A stretch of 64,000 nt of DNA, from contig NZ_CP154630.1 in assembly GCF_039555535.1 (NCBI RefSeq), positions 2,245,001 through 2,309,000 on the forward strand, given 5' to 3'. Within the stretch, counting starts at the first letter, position 1. Every line of letters begins with the position of its first letter. Shown in pieces: positions 8,657 through 17,106 of this stretch. A model generated the notes under the pieces. That model saw nothing but the letters and a program-made list of their open reading frames with translations, was not told the DNA's origin and made no database searches. Origin of the DNA: Stenotrophomonas maltophilia (GTDB lineage Bacteria; Pseudomonadota; Gammaproteobacteria; Xanthomonadales; Xanthomonadaceae). A program made the position numbers and the translations under genes.

Positions 8657-11416
8657 TTACTGCCAGCCGTAACGGCGGATGTAGAACCGCTTCAGCGCAG
8701 TGGTCAGCACCGCATAGCCGAACAGGATCGCCACCAGGAAAGGCCAGTAGCCGGCCGGCAGGGCCTGCAGCTTGAAGTAGCCGGCCAACGGGCTCATCGG
8801 CAGGGCCACGCCGATGGCCATGATCAGGCCGGTCATCAGCAGCAGGGGCGGTGCAGCGATGCTCTGCAGGAACGGTACTTTCGGCGTACGGATCATGTGC
8901 ACGATCAGGGTCTGGGTCAGCAGGCCGACCACGAACCAGCCGGATTGGAACAGGCCCTGGTCGGCCGGCGTGCGGGCATCGAACACGTACCACATCAACG
9001 CAAAGCAGGTCAGGTCGAAGATCGAGCTGATCGGCCCGAAGAAGACCATGAAGCGACCGATGTCCGTCGGGTTCCACTTCAGCGGCTTGCGCACCAGTTC
9101 CTCGTCCACGTTGTCGAACGGAATGGCGATCTGCGAGATGTCGTACAGCAGGTTCTGCACCAGCAGCTGCAGCGGCAGCATCGGCAGGAACGGCAGGAAG
9201 GCCGAGGCCACCAGCACCGAGAACACATTGCCGAAGTTGGAGCTGGCGGTCATGCGGATGTACTTCAGCATGTTGTTGAACGTGCGCCGGCCCTGGATGA
9301 CACCTTCTTCCAGCACCATCAGGTTCTTTTCCAGCAGGATGATGTCGGCGGCCTCCTTGGCGATGTCCACGGCGCTGTCCACGCTGATGCCGATGTCGGC
9401 CGCACGCAGTGCCGGGGCATCGTTGATGCCGTCTCCAAGGAAGCCCACCACCTTGCCCTGAGCACGCAGCTCGCGCACCAGGCGCTCCTTGTGCAGCGGC
9501 GTCAGCCGGGCGAACACGCGATGGTGGTGCAGCGCCCGCGACAGCGCACCGTCATCCATGCGCTCGATCTGCGGGCCGGTCAGGATGGTGTCGGCATCCA
9601 GTCCCACCTGTGCGCAGACACGGGCGGTCACCAGTTCGTTGTCGCCAGTGAAGACCTTGACCTCCACGCCATGCGCGGCAAGCGCCTGCAGCGCCTGCGC
9701 GGCCGATTCCTTCGGCGGGTCGAGGAACGCCACGTAGCCGATCAGGGTCAGGCTACATTCGTCGGCCTGCGAATAGGCGGTCTGGCTGGCCGCGGTCTCC
9801 TTCATCGCCACCGCGACCACACGCAGGCCCTGTTCGTTCAGCTCCTCGGTGGTCTGCCGCACGCGGGCCAGGCGGCGCTCGTCCAGCGGCATGTCCTGGC
9901 CGTTTTCACGCACGGTGCTGCAGACCGCCAGCATCTCTTCTACCGCCCCCTTGCAGATCAGCTCGTGGTGGTCCTCGCGCTCGGAGACCACCACCGACAT
10001 GCGGCGGCGCTCGAAGTCGAACGGAATCTCATCCACCTTGTGGTAGTCCTGCGACAGCCGCAGCGAACTCTGCAGCTCCACGTGCTCCAGTACCGCACGA
10101 TCCAGCAGGTTGATCAGCCCGGTCTGGAAGTGGCTGTTGAGGTAAGCGAACTTCAGTACGTCTTCCGAATCGTGGCCGAACACATCGGTGTGGCGCTCCA
10201 GCGCGATCTTGTCCTGGGTAAGGGTGCCGGTCTTGTCGGTGCACAGTACTTCCATCGCGCCGAAGTTCTGGATGGCATCCAGCCGCTTGACGATCACCTT
10301 GCGCCGCGACAGCAGCACCGCGCCCTTGGCCAGGGTGGAAGTGACGATCATCGGCAGCATTTCCGGGGTCAGGCCCACCGCCACCGACAGCGCGAACAGG
10401 AAGGCCTCGGTCCAGTCGCCCTTGGTCCAGCCGTTGATCAGCAGTACGAACGGCACCATCACCAGCGCGAAGCGGATCAGCAGCCAGCTGACGCTGTTGA
10501 CGCCGGCCTGGAACGCGGTGGGTGCGCGGTCGGTGGCGGTGCTGCGCTGGGCCAGGGTGCCGAAGTAGGTGCGGTTACCGGTGGCCAGCACAATGGCGGT
10601 GGCCGTACCGGACACCACATTGGTGCCCATGAACAGCAGGTTGTGCTGCTCCAGCAGGCCGGCCAGCCCGTCGCCCGGGTGCGCGAACTTCTCCACCGGC
10701 AGCGACTCACCGGTCATTGCCGCCTGCGCCACGAACAGGTCCTTGGCACTCAGCACGCGGCAATCGGCCGGAATCATGTCGCCGGCCGACAGCACGATAT
10801 GGTCACCGGGCACCAGCTCGCGGATCGGAAGGTCCAGCAGGCGCGCCGGGCGGCGGCTGTGCAGGTGCGCGCCGAAGTACTGGTCGGCCACATCCGCAGC
10901 CTCGGTGCCGGGATTGCGGCGCAGCACGCGCGCAGTGTTGCCGACCAGTGCCTTCAGCCGCTCGGCCGCTCGGTTCGAACGACCCTCCTGCACGAAGCGG
11001 ATCAGCGTGGACAGCAGCACCATCGCACCGATGACGATCGTCGCCTTGATGTCCTCGGTCAGCCAGGACACCGCCGCCAGCACGGTCAGCAGAAGGTTGA
11101 ACGGATTGCGGTAGCACTGCCACAGGTGGCGCCACCACGGCAGCGGCTTTTCGTGATCCACCTCGTTGGGGCCGAGCGTGGCCAGTCGTTCCTCGGCCTC
11201 ATGCGGGCTGAGGCCATCGGCATGTGATTCCAGCGTGGCCAGCAGCTGGTCTTCATCCTGCTGGGCGAGGGTGACCAGGCCGGTGGTGAGTGCGAATGGT
11301 GCCGCTTCGGCGCTGCCCGGGCCGAAGCCGGCCTCGGGCATCGCGCGGCGGCGGAACAGGTTGCCTGCGCGACGGCTGCGCAGGAAGGCGTTGAACCAGG
11401 CGTTGAGCAGGCTCAT
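8657..11416 (-). CDS. mgtA: Magnesium-translocating P-type ATPase
   Basis: 919 aa P-type ATPase of the magnesium-importing P3B class. Visible motifs: the actuator TGES loop (AAMTGESLPVEKF), the transmembrane VGLTPEMLPMIV motif in place of the PEGL form, the phosphorylation site CTDKTGTLTQD (Asp about 393), and the hinge FLGDGINDAPALRAADIGISVD followed by the MgtA-typical AVDIAKEAADIILLEKNL. Ten membrane helices are expected. An AAGGAG sequence (in CAAGGAGCGTCCC before the ATG) fixes the start at 11416. It is the second gene of a small-protein/mgtA/mgtC operon. In other bacteria such genes are induced by low magnesium through PhoPQ and leader RNA. Confidence 0.96.
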   Translation of the reverse strand: MSLLNAWFNAFLRSRRAGNLFRRRAMPEAGFGPGSAEAAPFALTTGLVTLAQQDEDQLLATLESHADGLSPHEAEERLATLGPNEVDHEKPLPWWRHLWQCYRNPFNLLLTVLAAVSWLTEDIKATIVIGAMVLLSTLIRFVQEGRSNRAAERLKALVGNTARVLRRNPGTEAADVADQYFGAHLHSRRPARLLDLPIRELVPGDHIVLSAGDMIPADCRVLSAKDLFVAQAAMTGESLPVEKFAHPGDGLAGLLEQHNLLFMGTNVVSGTATAIVLATGNRTYFGTLAQRSTATDRAPTAFQAGVNSVSWLLIRFALVMVPFVLLINGWTKGDWTEAFLFALSVAVGLTPEMLPMIVTSTLAKGAVLLSRRKVIVKRLDAIQNFGAMEVLCTDKTGTLTQDKIALERHTDVFGHDSEDVLKFAYLNSHFQTGLINLLDRAVLEHVELQSSLRLSQDYHKVDEIPFDFERRRMSVVVSEREDHHELICKGAVEEMLAVCSTVRENGQDMPLDERRLARVRQTTEELNEQGLRVVAVAMKETAASQTAYSQADECSLTLIGYVAFLDPPKESAAQALQALAAHGVEVKVFTGDNELVTARVCAQVGLDADTILTGPQIERMDDGALSRALHHHRVFARLTPLHKERLVRELRAQGKVVGFLGDGINDAPALRAADIGISVDSAVDIAKEAADIILLEKNLMVLEEGVIQGRRTFNNMLKYIRMTASSNFGNVFSVLVASAFLPFLPMLPLQLLVQNLLYDISQIAIPFDNVDEELVRKPLKWNPTDIGRFMVFFGPISSIFDLTCFALMWYVFDARTPADQGLFQSGWFVVGLLTQTLIVHMIRTPKVPFLQSIAAPPLLLMTGLIMAIGVALPMSPLAGYFKLQALPAGYWPFLVAILFGYAVLTTALKRFYIRRYGWQ

Positions 11417-11479
11417 GGGACGCTCCTTGAATGTCAGAGCCGGCCGGGGCCGGAACACGAACGGAATGGACGAAACAGA

Positions 11480-11779
11480 TCAGGCGTGGCGCATCGCCAG
11501 CACCGCCGGTGACCACGGCTGCATGTGCAGGCGCTGGCTGCCGCCGATGCACAGTGGCTTCATCGCATCGCGCAGGGGGTAGGGCAGGTGGCGCAGCACC
11601 GTGATGCGTTCGCTGATCGGCAGCAACGACAGCGCGTCGGCCACCACGCGTGGCGAGCCGAGCGACAGCGAACGGGCGAACATGACCGGGCCGTGCTGCA
11701 GCAGCTGGCTGCGCAGAGCGGCAACATCGCGCTCACCGATCAGGCGGCGCAGGGTGATGTAGAGGATCTTGTATGACAT
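11480..11779 (-). CDS. Small MgtE-N-like helical repeat protein heading the mgtA operon
   Basis: 99 aa, no signal peptide or membrane helix. The middle (SPRVVADALSLLPISERITVLRHLPYPLRDAM, about 45-76) has the spacing and wording of the helical repeats in the magnesium-sensing N-domain of MgtE channels (pattern ADxLxxLPxxERxxxLRxLP). It lies 63 bases before mgtA on the same strand. I infer, from context and this resemblance, a cytosolic magnesium-linked accessory or sensor role; no experiment is known to me. The ATG at 11779 is preferred; the frame is open further upstream only from a TTG with a Pro/Cys-rich extension. Confidence 0.72.
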   Translation of the reverse strand: MSYKILYITLRRLIGERDVAALRSQLLQHGPVMFARSLSLGSPRVVADALSLLPISERITVLRHLPYPLRDAMKPLCIGGSQRLHMQPWSPAVLAMRHA

Positions 11780-12071
11780 GGGGGCGATCTCCAGGCAGGC
11801 GGCACCTGGCGATCCCCCCTCACTCAGACAGGCAGGGACCGGCGGGCAGGCGCCAGGAACAGGCAACAAGCGGGCATCCGGGGCGCGGTGCGCCCGGCAG
11901 GGTCGGGGTCCATCTGCGTCTCCATGAGGGGAGGGGCCGGCCAGGGCTGCCCTGGCCAGTGGCGCTATTGTCCGCCCCTGAATGGGGCAGTCCTAGAGGC
12001 TCGTGGGTTACCCCGGCTATACCTTGGTATAGCCGGGTACCCGTAGCGCCAATCGAGGGTTCAGTAATGGA
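11780..12071 (-). other. Leader/intergenic region of the magnesium operon
   Basis: About 290 bases upstream of the magnesium operon without a credible gene. It contains a perfect 8-bp stem with a 3-base loop at 11939-11957 (ggccagggctgccctggcc), a weaker pairing near 11788-11815, and a long hairpin at 12007-12041 described separately. Such structured leaders are common before mgtA genes, where they act as magnesium-responsive attenuators, but I do not recognise an M-box or a leader peptide of the mgtL type here. Confidence 0.4.
12007..12041. terminator. Long palindromic hairpin between the EF-hand gene and the mgt operon
   Basis: Perfect 12-bp arms cccggctatacc (12012-12023) and ggtatagccggg (12026-12037) with a two-base loop; further pairing extends outward with one bulge. 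It lies 31 bases past the stop of the EF-hand lipoprotein gene and so may end its transcript, though there is no T-run on either strand, which weakens the terminator reading. It could also be a protein-binding palindrome. Confidence 0.45.
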
Positions 12072-12371
12072 TCAATGCGAAGCGCTGGTCTGCTTGCAGA
12101 CGTCGTACTCGCCACGGGTCAACGTCTTGTCACGGTCGGTATCGCAGGCATGCAGGCGTTCGGCCCAGTCCGGTGCTACCGCATCGACTTCCGCCAGGGT
12201 GACGATGCCGTCCTTGTCCCTGTCCAGCGACTCGTACGGCGGTATCAACTTCACTTCGGTGACGTCCTCGGCGGCGGTGGCCTTGCTCGCCTCCTGGGTC
12301 CTGGAACAGGCGCCCAGCAGCAGGGCCGCACAAAGCGAGAGTGCAATGGGAAGGTAGCGACAAGCGATCAT
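12072..12371 (-). CDS. EF-hand lipoprotein
   Basis: 99 aa. A lipoprotein signal peptide ends in LLLGAC with the lipidated Cys at 22. Two EF-hand calcium loops follow: residues 50-61 (DRDKDGIVTLAE, a canonical 12-residue loop) and 77-88 (DTDRDKTLTRGE, with Lys in place of the usual Gly at position 6, so probably weaker). Two Cys residues flank the second loop. The ATG at 12371 is preceded by CAGGAG at proper spacing. It should be a periplasmic or outer-membrane anchored calcium-binding protein of unknown partner. Confidence 0.88.
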   Translation of the reverse strand: MIACRYLPIALSLCAALLLGACSRTQEASKATAAEDVTEVKLIPPYESLDRDKDGIVTLAEVDAVAPDWAERLHACDTDRDKTLTRGEYDVCKQTSASH

Positions 12372-12558
12372 GGCGTGCTCCTGAAGAAAAGGCGGACTAC
12401 CGGTGCGGTGGTCACGGCCGGATCTTCTGCGGGAGGCTGTAAGTGGGCTGCGAAGAATGGGGCTCGTGGACCGTTGCCGGTGGGTCGCCATTCACCGGGC
12501 CGCACAGCTACGATTGCGCGGAGACGCCTGGGCGAGGTGGCTCGACGGAGACGGCTCG

Positions 12559-12683
12559 GTAGAGTCGACTGCTAGTCGACTATCGCGCGCAGCGCGGAGC
12601 TTTCAGCTTCCTGCCAAGAGCAGTCGACTAACAGCCGACTCTACCCTGGAACGGCAGGAAGCCGGCCAGCGGCCGGCACTCCC
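12559..12683. repeat. SMAG (GTAG-type REP) cluster
   Basis: A forward element at 12559-12581 (starts GTAGAGTCGACTGC) and an inverted one at 12622-12644 (ends GCCGACTCTAC) face each other about 40 bases apart, followed by a third, GGCCGGC-type element at 12661-12683 that lacks the exact CTAC end. Each is a GTAG-headed imperfect palindrome of about 23 bases, matching the SMAG repeats described in S. maltophilia. The whole gap 12372-12690 holds nothing else that I can see. Confidence 0.85.
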
Positions 12684-12690
12684 GTCTGCT

Positions 12691-13638
12691 TCAGAAGCGG
12701 TCGGCAAAGGCGTCCGTGGCCCGCACCAGCGCATCCACCGTGGCCGGCTCGTTGGCACTGTGGCCGGAGGTCACCATCTCCAGCCGCGCTTCCGGCCAGG
12801 CCTTGGCCAGGTCCCAGGCGCTGCGCGGCGGGCAGATGATGTCGTAGCGCCCCTGCACGATCACGCCCGGCAGGTGGCGGATGCGATCGATATCACGCAA
12901 CAGCTGGTCCGGTTCCAGGAAGATGCCGTTGCGGAAGTAGTGCGCCTCGATGCGGGCCTTGGCGAGGGTATCCAGCGGGTCATCGGTGGATTCGGCATCC
13001 ACGTCGTGCTGCAGGGTGGCCGCGTTGTCTTCCCAGCCCAGCCAGGCCTGCGCGGCTTCGATCCGGATCGCTTCATCCGGGCCATCCATGCGGCTCCAGT
13101 AGGCTGCGATCATGTCGCTGCGCTCGGCTTCCGGAATGTAGGTTTCATAGCGGTCCCAGCGCTCCGGGAAGATCCAGCGCGCACCGCCGTCGGCCTCGGC
13201 GAACCAGCGGTTTTCCATTTCGCGGCCGAGGAATACGCCGCGCACGATCAGGCCGGTGGCGCGCTCGGGATGCGCCTGTGCGTAGGCCAGTGACAGGGTC
13301 GACCCCCAGGAGCCGCCATAGACCAGCCAACGCTCGATGCCCAGGTGCTCACGCACCTTCTCGATGTCGGCCACCAGGTCCTGCGTGGTGTTGTCGCGCA
13401 GCTCGCCGAACGGTGTGGAGCGGCCGCTGCCACGCTGGTCGATCAACACGATGCGGTAGCGTGCCGGATCGAAGAAGCGGCGATGAGTGGGTGAAATGCC
13501 CGCGCCTGGGCCGCCGTGCAGGTACACCACCGGAATGCCGTCCGGTGTGCCGCACTCTTCGACATGCAGCGTGTGCAGATCGCTCACCGGCAGGGTGAAC
13601 TCGCGGTAGGGCTCGATGGCGGGGTACAGGCTGCGCAT
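12691..13638 (-). CDS. pip: Proline iminopeptidase (alpha/beta hydrolase, S33)
   Basis: 315 aa cytosolic aminopeptidase that removes N-terminal proline from peptides. Alpha/beta-hydrolase landmarks are all present: oxyanion motif HGGPG (41-45), nucleophile elbow GGSWGS (Ser110), the acid in VQGRYDIICP and the His in TSGHSANEP near the C-terminus. RIVLIDQRGSGRSTP is characteristic of the family. The start at 13638 (MRSLYPAIEPYREF) is the usual family N-terminus; the open frame upstream lacks similarity. Length matches Xanthomonas Pip. Confidence 0.96.
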   Translation of the reverse strand: MRSLYPAIEPYREFTLPVSDLHTLHVEECGTPDGIPVVYLHGGPGAGISPTHRRFFDPARYRIVLIDQRGSGRSTPFGELRDNTTQDLVADIEKVREHLGIERWLVYGGSWGSTLSLAYAQAHPERATGLIVRGVFLGREMENRWFAEADGGARWIFPERWDRYETYIPEAERSDMIAAYWSRMDGPDEAIRIEAAQAWLGWEDNAATLQHDVDAESTDDPLDTLAKARIEAHYFRNGIFLEPDQLLRDIDRIRHLPGVIVQGRYDIICPPRSAWDLAKAWPEARLEMVTSGHSANEPATVDALVRATDAFADRF

Positions 13639-13752
13639 GGCGGGTGTCTCACAAGCAGGGGCGGCCAGCATAGCGCCGCAGCCGGGTGCCTGCAGTGGCA
13701 CATGCTTTCGCGATGCTGGAAATGGGCTGACCGATGCGCATAAGCTGCCGCG

Positions 13753-14418
13753 ATGCAAGCGACCACGACCGGGACGTCAACCTTCAACTTCACTCTCCGC
13801 AGCGGCGCGCGCGAGCTGCTGAAGTGGATCGCACTGCTGGCCATGACCGGTGATCACGTGGCCAAGGTGGTCTTCGACGGCTACGTGCCGGTGGTCAGCG
13901 AACTGGGGCGCATTGCCTTCCCGCTGTTCGCGCTGGTGATGGCCTGCAACCTGGCCCAGCCCGGGGCCGACCTGCGCAAGTCGATGCGCCGGCTGGCGCT
14001 GTGGGGGCTGATCGCGCAGCCATTGCACGCATTCGCGTTTGGCGCCTGGTTGCCGCTCAACATCCTGCTTACCTTCACTTTGGCGGCCGTGGCCGTGCAC
14101 GCGCTGGCGAACCATCGGCCCGTTCTGCTGTTGCTGGCTGCTGGCGTGCTGCCGATGTTCGTGGATTACCAGTGGGCGGGTGTCGGCTGCGTGCTGCTGG
14201 GGTGGATCGCGTTCCGGCATCGCGCGTGGTGGCTGCTGCTGGTCGGGCTCGCAGCGGTGTGCTGGGTCAACCACAACGGCTGGGCATTGCTGGCCGTACC
14301 GGTGGTGCTGCTGGCCGCGCGGGTAACATGGCCACTGCCGCGCTGGCGGTGGGCGTTCTACGGGTATTACGTGGGGCATCTGGCGGTGCTGGCGTTGGTT
14401 GCCCATCTGCTTGTGTAA
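13753..14418 (+). CDS. TraX family membrane protein
   Basis: 221 aa with about seven membrane helices. The N-terminal LKWIALLAMTGDHVAKVVFDGYVPVVSELGRIAFPLFALVMACNL region is the hallmark of TraX/YfcA-type proteins. In the F plasmid TraX acetylates the pilin N-terminus; chromosomal homologues like this one have no known substrate, and no conjugation or pilus genes are nearby. The DHVAK and GR-aromatic motifs are conserved in the acyltransferase-like family. Confidence 0.88.
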   Translation: MQATTTGTSTFNFTLRSGARELLKWIALLAMTGDHVAKVVFDGYVPVVSELGRIAFPLFALVMACNLAQPGADLRKSMRRLALWGLIAQPLHAFAFGAWLPLNILLTFTLAAVAVHALANHRPVLLLLAAGVLPMFVDYQWAGVGCVLLGWIAFRHRAWWLLLVGLAAVCWVNHNGWALLAVPVVLLAARVTWPLPRWRWAFYGYYVGHLAVLALVAHLLV

Positions 14419-14512
14419 TGTCGGAACTGGCATGTCGAGTGTCTTGAATGCCGGATGCGGTCAAGGAATGCGCGTCGCAGGTGGGGGGTGAAGCATGCCG
14501 CCATCGGCGTGT

Positions 14513-14636
14513 GTAGAGTCGAGCCATGCCCGACTCAGCGGGCGAACCGGAGCCGAGCATGGCTCGGCTCTACACGTTCTGGGAAATCCACGCCATGCGT
14601 GACCGGCAAAGCGAGCCGAGCATGGCTCGACTCCAC
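14513..14636. repeat. SMAG (GTAG-type REP) cluster
   Basis: A forward element at 14513-14535 (GTAGAGTCGAGCC...), an inverted element at 14551-14573 (ends CGGCTCTAC), a partial palindrome atccacgccatgcgtg near 14586, and a further inverted copy at 14614-14636 ending CTCCAC rather than CTAC. The facing pair can form a larger stem-loop. They occupy the convergent gap between the TraX gene and the TonB receptor gene, a usual place for REP elements. Confidence 0.85.
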
Positions 14637-14669
14637 AGGTGATGCATGTCTGGCGTGGAGGCGCCTGTC

Positions 14670-16868
14670 TCAGAAGTCCATCGTCGCCGACACCAGCACC
14701 GTCCTCGGTGCACCCAGCGCCAGGCTCGACAACAACGGCATGCCCCAATACGCCTTGTTGGTCACGTTGTTCACACTGGCTCTCAGCGCAAGCGGTCGAC
14801 CCGCCACGGTGGTGCTGTAGCGCGCCCCGACATCGAACAGCGTGCGGCCCGGCACCGACAGGCTGTTGTCGGCACTGATGTACTGCTTCGACATCGCCGT
14901 GGCATTGCCGGTCAAGGTCAGGCCCTGCAAGGTCGGCACATCCCACTCCACACCCAGCTTGGCCTGCCGCTGCGCAACCGCTGTGGCCATGCGGCCTTCA
15001 TTCACGCCGCCTGCCGTGCGGGTCAGTTTCGGCTGCACATAGGCCACGCCGCCCAGCAGGCGCACGCCGTCCAGTGGCGCACCGAAGAAGCCCCATTCCA
15101 AACCGCGGTTCCGCTGTTCGCCGCCGAACGAGAAAATATTCGTGACCGGGTCGGTGTAGCTGCTGGGCCGCTTGATTTCGTACACGCTGAAGGTGTGCGC
15201 GAAGCTACCCATGTCCAGCTTCATGCCCAGCTCCTTCTGCTTGGTGCGGAACGGTGCGAACACATCGCCCGCGTTGGCGGCGGTCATCGGTGCGGTGGCG
15301 CCCTGGCTGAGGCCTTCGATGTAGTTGGTGTAGACCGAGATCGTGTCGGTGGCCTTCACCAGCAAGGCTGCCGCCGGGGTAGTAGCGCTCTCGTCATACC
15401 GCGAAGTACGTACGCCCGTGGCCACGTTGAAGGTCTCGCTGACTACCTGCTGGCGGCGCACGCCCAGCGTCAGCTGCACGCGGTCATCGGCGAAGGAGAG
15501 GGTATCGGCGAAGCCAAGGCTGTCCAGGCGCAGGTCGGTATGCGAGATGTGTGGCGCTACGAACGGCGCGGCCGGGCCCCACACCGGGTTGTAGAGGTTG
15601 GTGGTCCAGTCCCAGCCGGGCACGCTGCGGCGGCCATAGTCGTTCTGGGTGTGCTGGTAGTGGGTCACGTTGGCGGCCCATTGGTGGCCTACGCTACCGG
15701 TGCGGAAGCTGCCGCGCAGGCCGGCGTCACCGGATTGCTTCTTGATGTCAAAGGCCAACTGGCCGATCACAGTGCTGAAGTCGCCGGCCGGGTTGAGGAT
15801 CTGCGCGCTGATCGAGCCGTTGTAGCGGTAGTTTGTCTTGCTGGTGCCATAGGCCAGGTAGGCCATCACGCTGTCATTGATGTCGAACTCGCCGCGTAGC
15901 ATCGCGCCCTTGTCCTGACTGTCCACGTAGGCCCAGTCCGGGTTGATCAGGGTGTCGCCCCGCGGCGGGCGGGGAATGGCGACGCCCGGTGCCAGGCCGA
16001 CACCACGGGCCGGGCCGTCCACGCGATCGTCGGCGCTGTACAGATCGGCCGACAGGCGGGTGCGATCACCGCGCCAGTCCAGTGCCAGCGATCCCAGTTG
16101 AACCTTCTTGCTCTGCTTGCCAACGGCGCCGTCGCCATCACGCCAGGCGCCGTTGAAGCGGATGCCGAACTGCTTGCCTGCGCCGAGGCGACGGCCCATG
16201 TCCACGTGGGCGCCGAACTGCGCATCGGAGGCGAAGTTGGTGCTGACCCGCAGCAGCGGCTGCTCGCCAGCGCGCTTCGGCACCAGGTTCACCGCGCCGC
16301 CCACCGAGCCGCCCGGTGGCATGCCGTTGAGCAGCGCGGACGGCCCCTTCAGCACTTCGATGCGCTCGAACATCTCCGGCGAGGTGCGGTAGTAGGGCGC
16401 CATGCCGCTGAGGCCGTTGAAGGTGGTGTCGCTGGTGTTGGAGGCAAAGCCACGGATGGCATAGTTCTCGCTCCACGCGCCGGTGACGCCGTTGCTGAAC
16501 ACCGTCGGGTCGGTGGCGGCGATGACGTCGGTGAGGTCCTTGGCCTGGCGATCACGGATGAACGACTCGGTGTAGCTGACCGTGCTGAACGGCGTGTCCA
16601 TGAAGTCCTTGTCGCCCAGCAGGCCAACACGACCGCCGCCCGCCACCTGTCCTCCGGCATAGTCGGCGGTGGCCCGTCGCTGTTCCTGCACCTGCACCGA
16701 GGGCAGGGTGGACGGCGCGGAGTCGGCCAGCGCGGCAAACGAGGCCAGCAGCCCCAGCGCGAGGGTCGAAACGCGATAGCGCCGGGCCAGGCCGGGCGGC
16801 TGCATCGGCAGCCGGGTAGTTGCCACGGCCGGACGGATGGGCGAAGAGGGGAGGTCAAACACGGTCAT
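14670..16868 (-). CDS. TonB-dependent siderophore receptor
   Basis: 732 aa outer-membrane receptor. An extended N-terminal signal sequence (hydrophobic core about 33-48), a plug domain with ERIEVLKGPSALLNGMPPGGSVGGAVNLVPKRA (about 180-215) and a 22-strand barrel ending in the typical aromatic ATMDF are visible. The plug wording places it among ferric-siderophore receptors of the FhuA/FoxA group. It has no STN domain, so it transports without FecR signalling. An AGGAA sequence precedes the ATG. It is divergent from the TetR-type gene at 17107, with a palindrome between them, so that regulator probably controls it. Confidence 0.94.
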   Translation of the reverse strand: MTVFDLPSSPIRPAVATTRLPMQPPGLARRYRVSTLALGLLASFAALADSAPSTLPSVQVQEQRRATADYAGGQVAGGGRVGLLGDKDFMDTPFSTVSYTESFIRDRQAKDLTDVIAATDPTVFSNGVTGAWSENYAIRGFASNTSDTTFNGLSGMAPYYRTSPEMFERIEVLKGPSALLNGMPPGGSVGGAVNLVPKRAGEQPLLRVSTNFASDAQFGAHVDMGRRLGAGKQFGIRFNGAWRDGDGAVGKQSKKVQLGSLALDWRGDRTRLSADLYSADDRVDGPARGVGLAPGVAIPRPPRGDTLINPDWAYVDSQDKGAMLRGEFDINDSVMAYLAYGTSKTNYRYNGSISAQILNPAGDFSTVIGQLAFDIKKQSGDAGLRGSFRTGSVGHQWAANVTHYQHTQNDYGRRSVPGWDWTTNLYNPVWGPAAPFVAPHISHTDLRLDSLGFADTLSFADDRVQLTLGVRRQQVVSETFNVATGVRTSRYDESATTPAAALLVKATDTISVYTNYIEGLSQGATAPMTAANAGDVFAPFRTKQKELGMKLDMGSFAHTFSVYEIKRPSSYTDPVTNIFSFGGEQRNRGLEWGFFGAPLDGVRLLGGVAYVQPKLTRTAGGVNEGRMATAVAQRQAKLGVEWDVPTLQGLTLTGNATAMSKQYISADNSLSVPGRTLFDVGARYSTTVAGRPLALRASVNNVTNKAYWGMPLLSSLALGAPRTVLVSATMDF

Positions 16869-17034
16869 GCCAGATTCCTGTGAATCGCAGGTGCGAACGC
16901 GCCTGGCGCGTTGCCAACGGCAAGCACGCGGGAGGGCGCAGCGCAGGGTTGTCGGCTGGGTGGGGACCTGGCGGGAAGTGAGCCACGGGCTCGATTCCGG
17001 ATGGCGGCGGGGTGCGGCCCAGACGCATTCCGAA

Positions 17035-17056
17035 TTAGTTGAGTAAAATAAACTAA
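17035..17056. promoter_or_regulatory. Candidate TetR-type operator between receptor and regulator
   Basis: TTAGTT and AACTAA form a perfect inverted repeat of 6-base arms around a 10-base AT-rich centre (ttagttgagtaaaataaactaa minus strand symmetric at the ends). This stands out as AT-rich in GC-rich surroundings and lies in the divergent gap 16869-17106. TetR proteins commonly bind such a palindrome to repress themselves and the divergent gene. Assignment is by position and symmetry only. Confidence 0.5.
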
Positions 17057-17106
17057 ATCATATGAAGCGGACAAGAGGGTCCTTTTACTGGCACCCTCGC
17101 GACGGT

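Noticed and set aside
8480..11227. A 915-codon open frame antisense to mgtA
   Set aside because: Same reason: it mirrors mgtA, has no recognisable motif, start or ribosome site.
11780..12000. M-box riboswitch or mgtL-type leader peptide
   Set aside because: The conserved M-box core and a Pro-rich short ORF with ribosome site were not found; only hairpins are seen.
12007..12041. SMAG repeat
   Set aside because: It is palindromic but lacks the GTAG head and the usual arm sequence.
13753..14418. TraX as evidence for a conjugative element
   Set aside because: No tra, relaxase, pilus or partition genes nearby; chromosomal TraX homologues are common.
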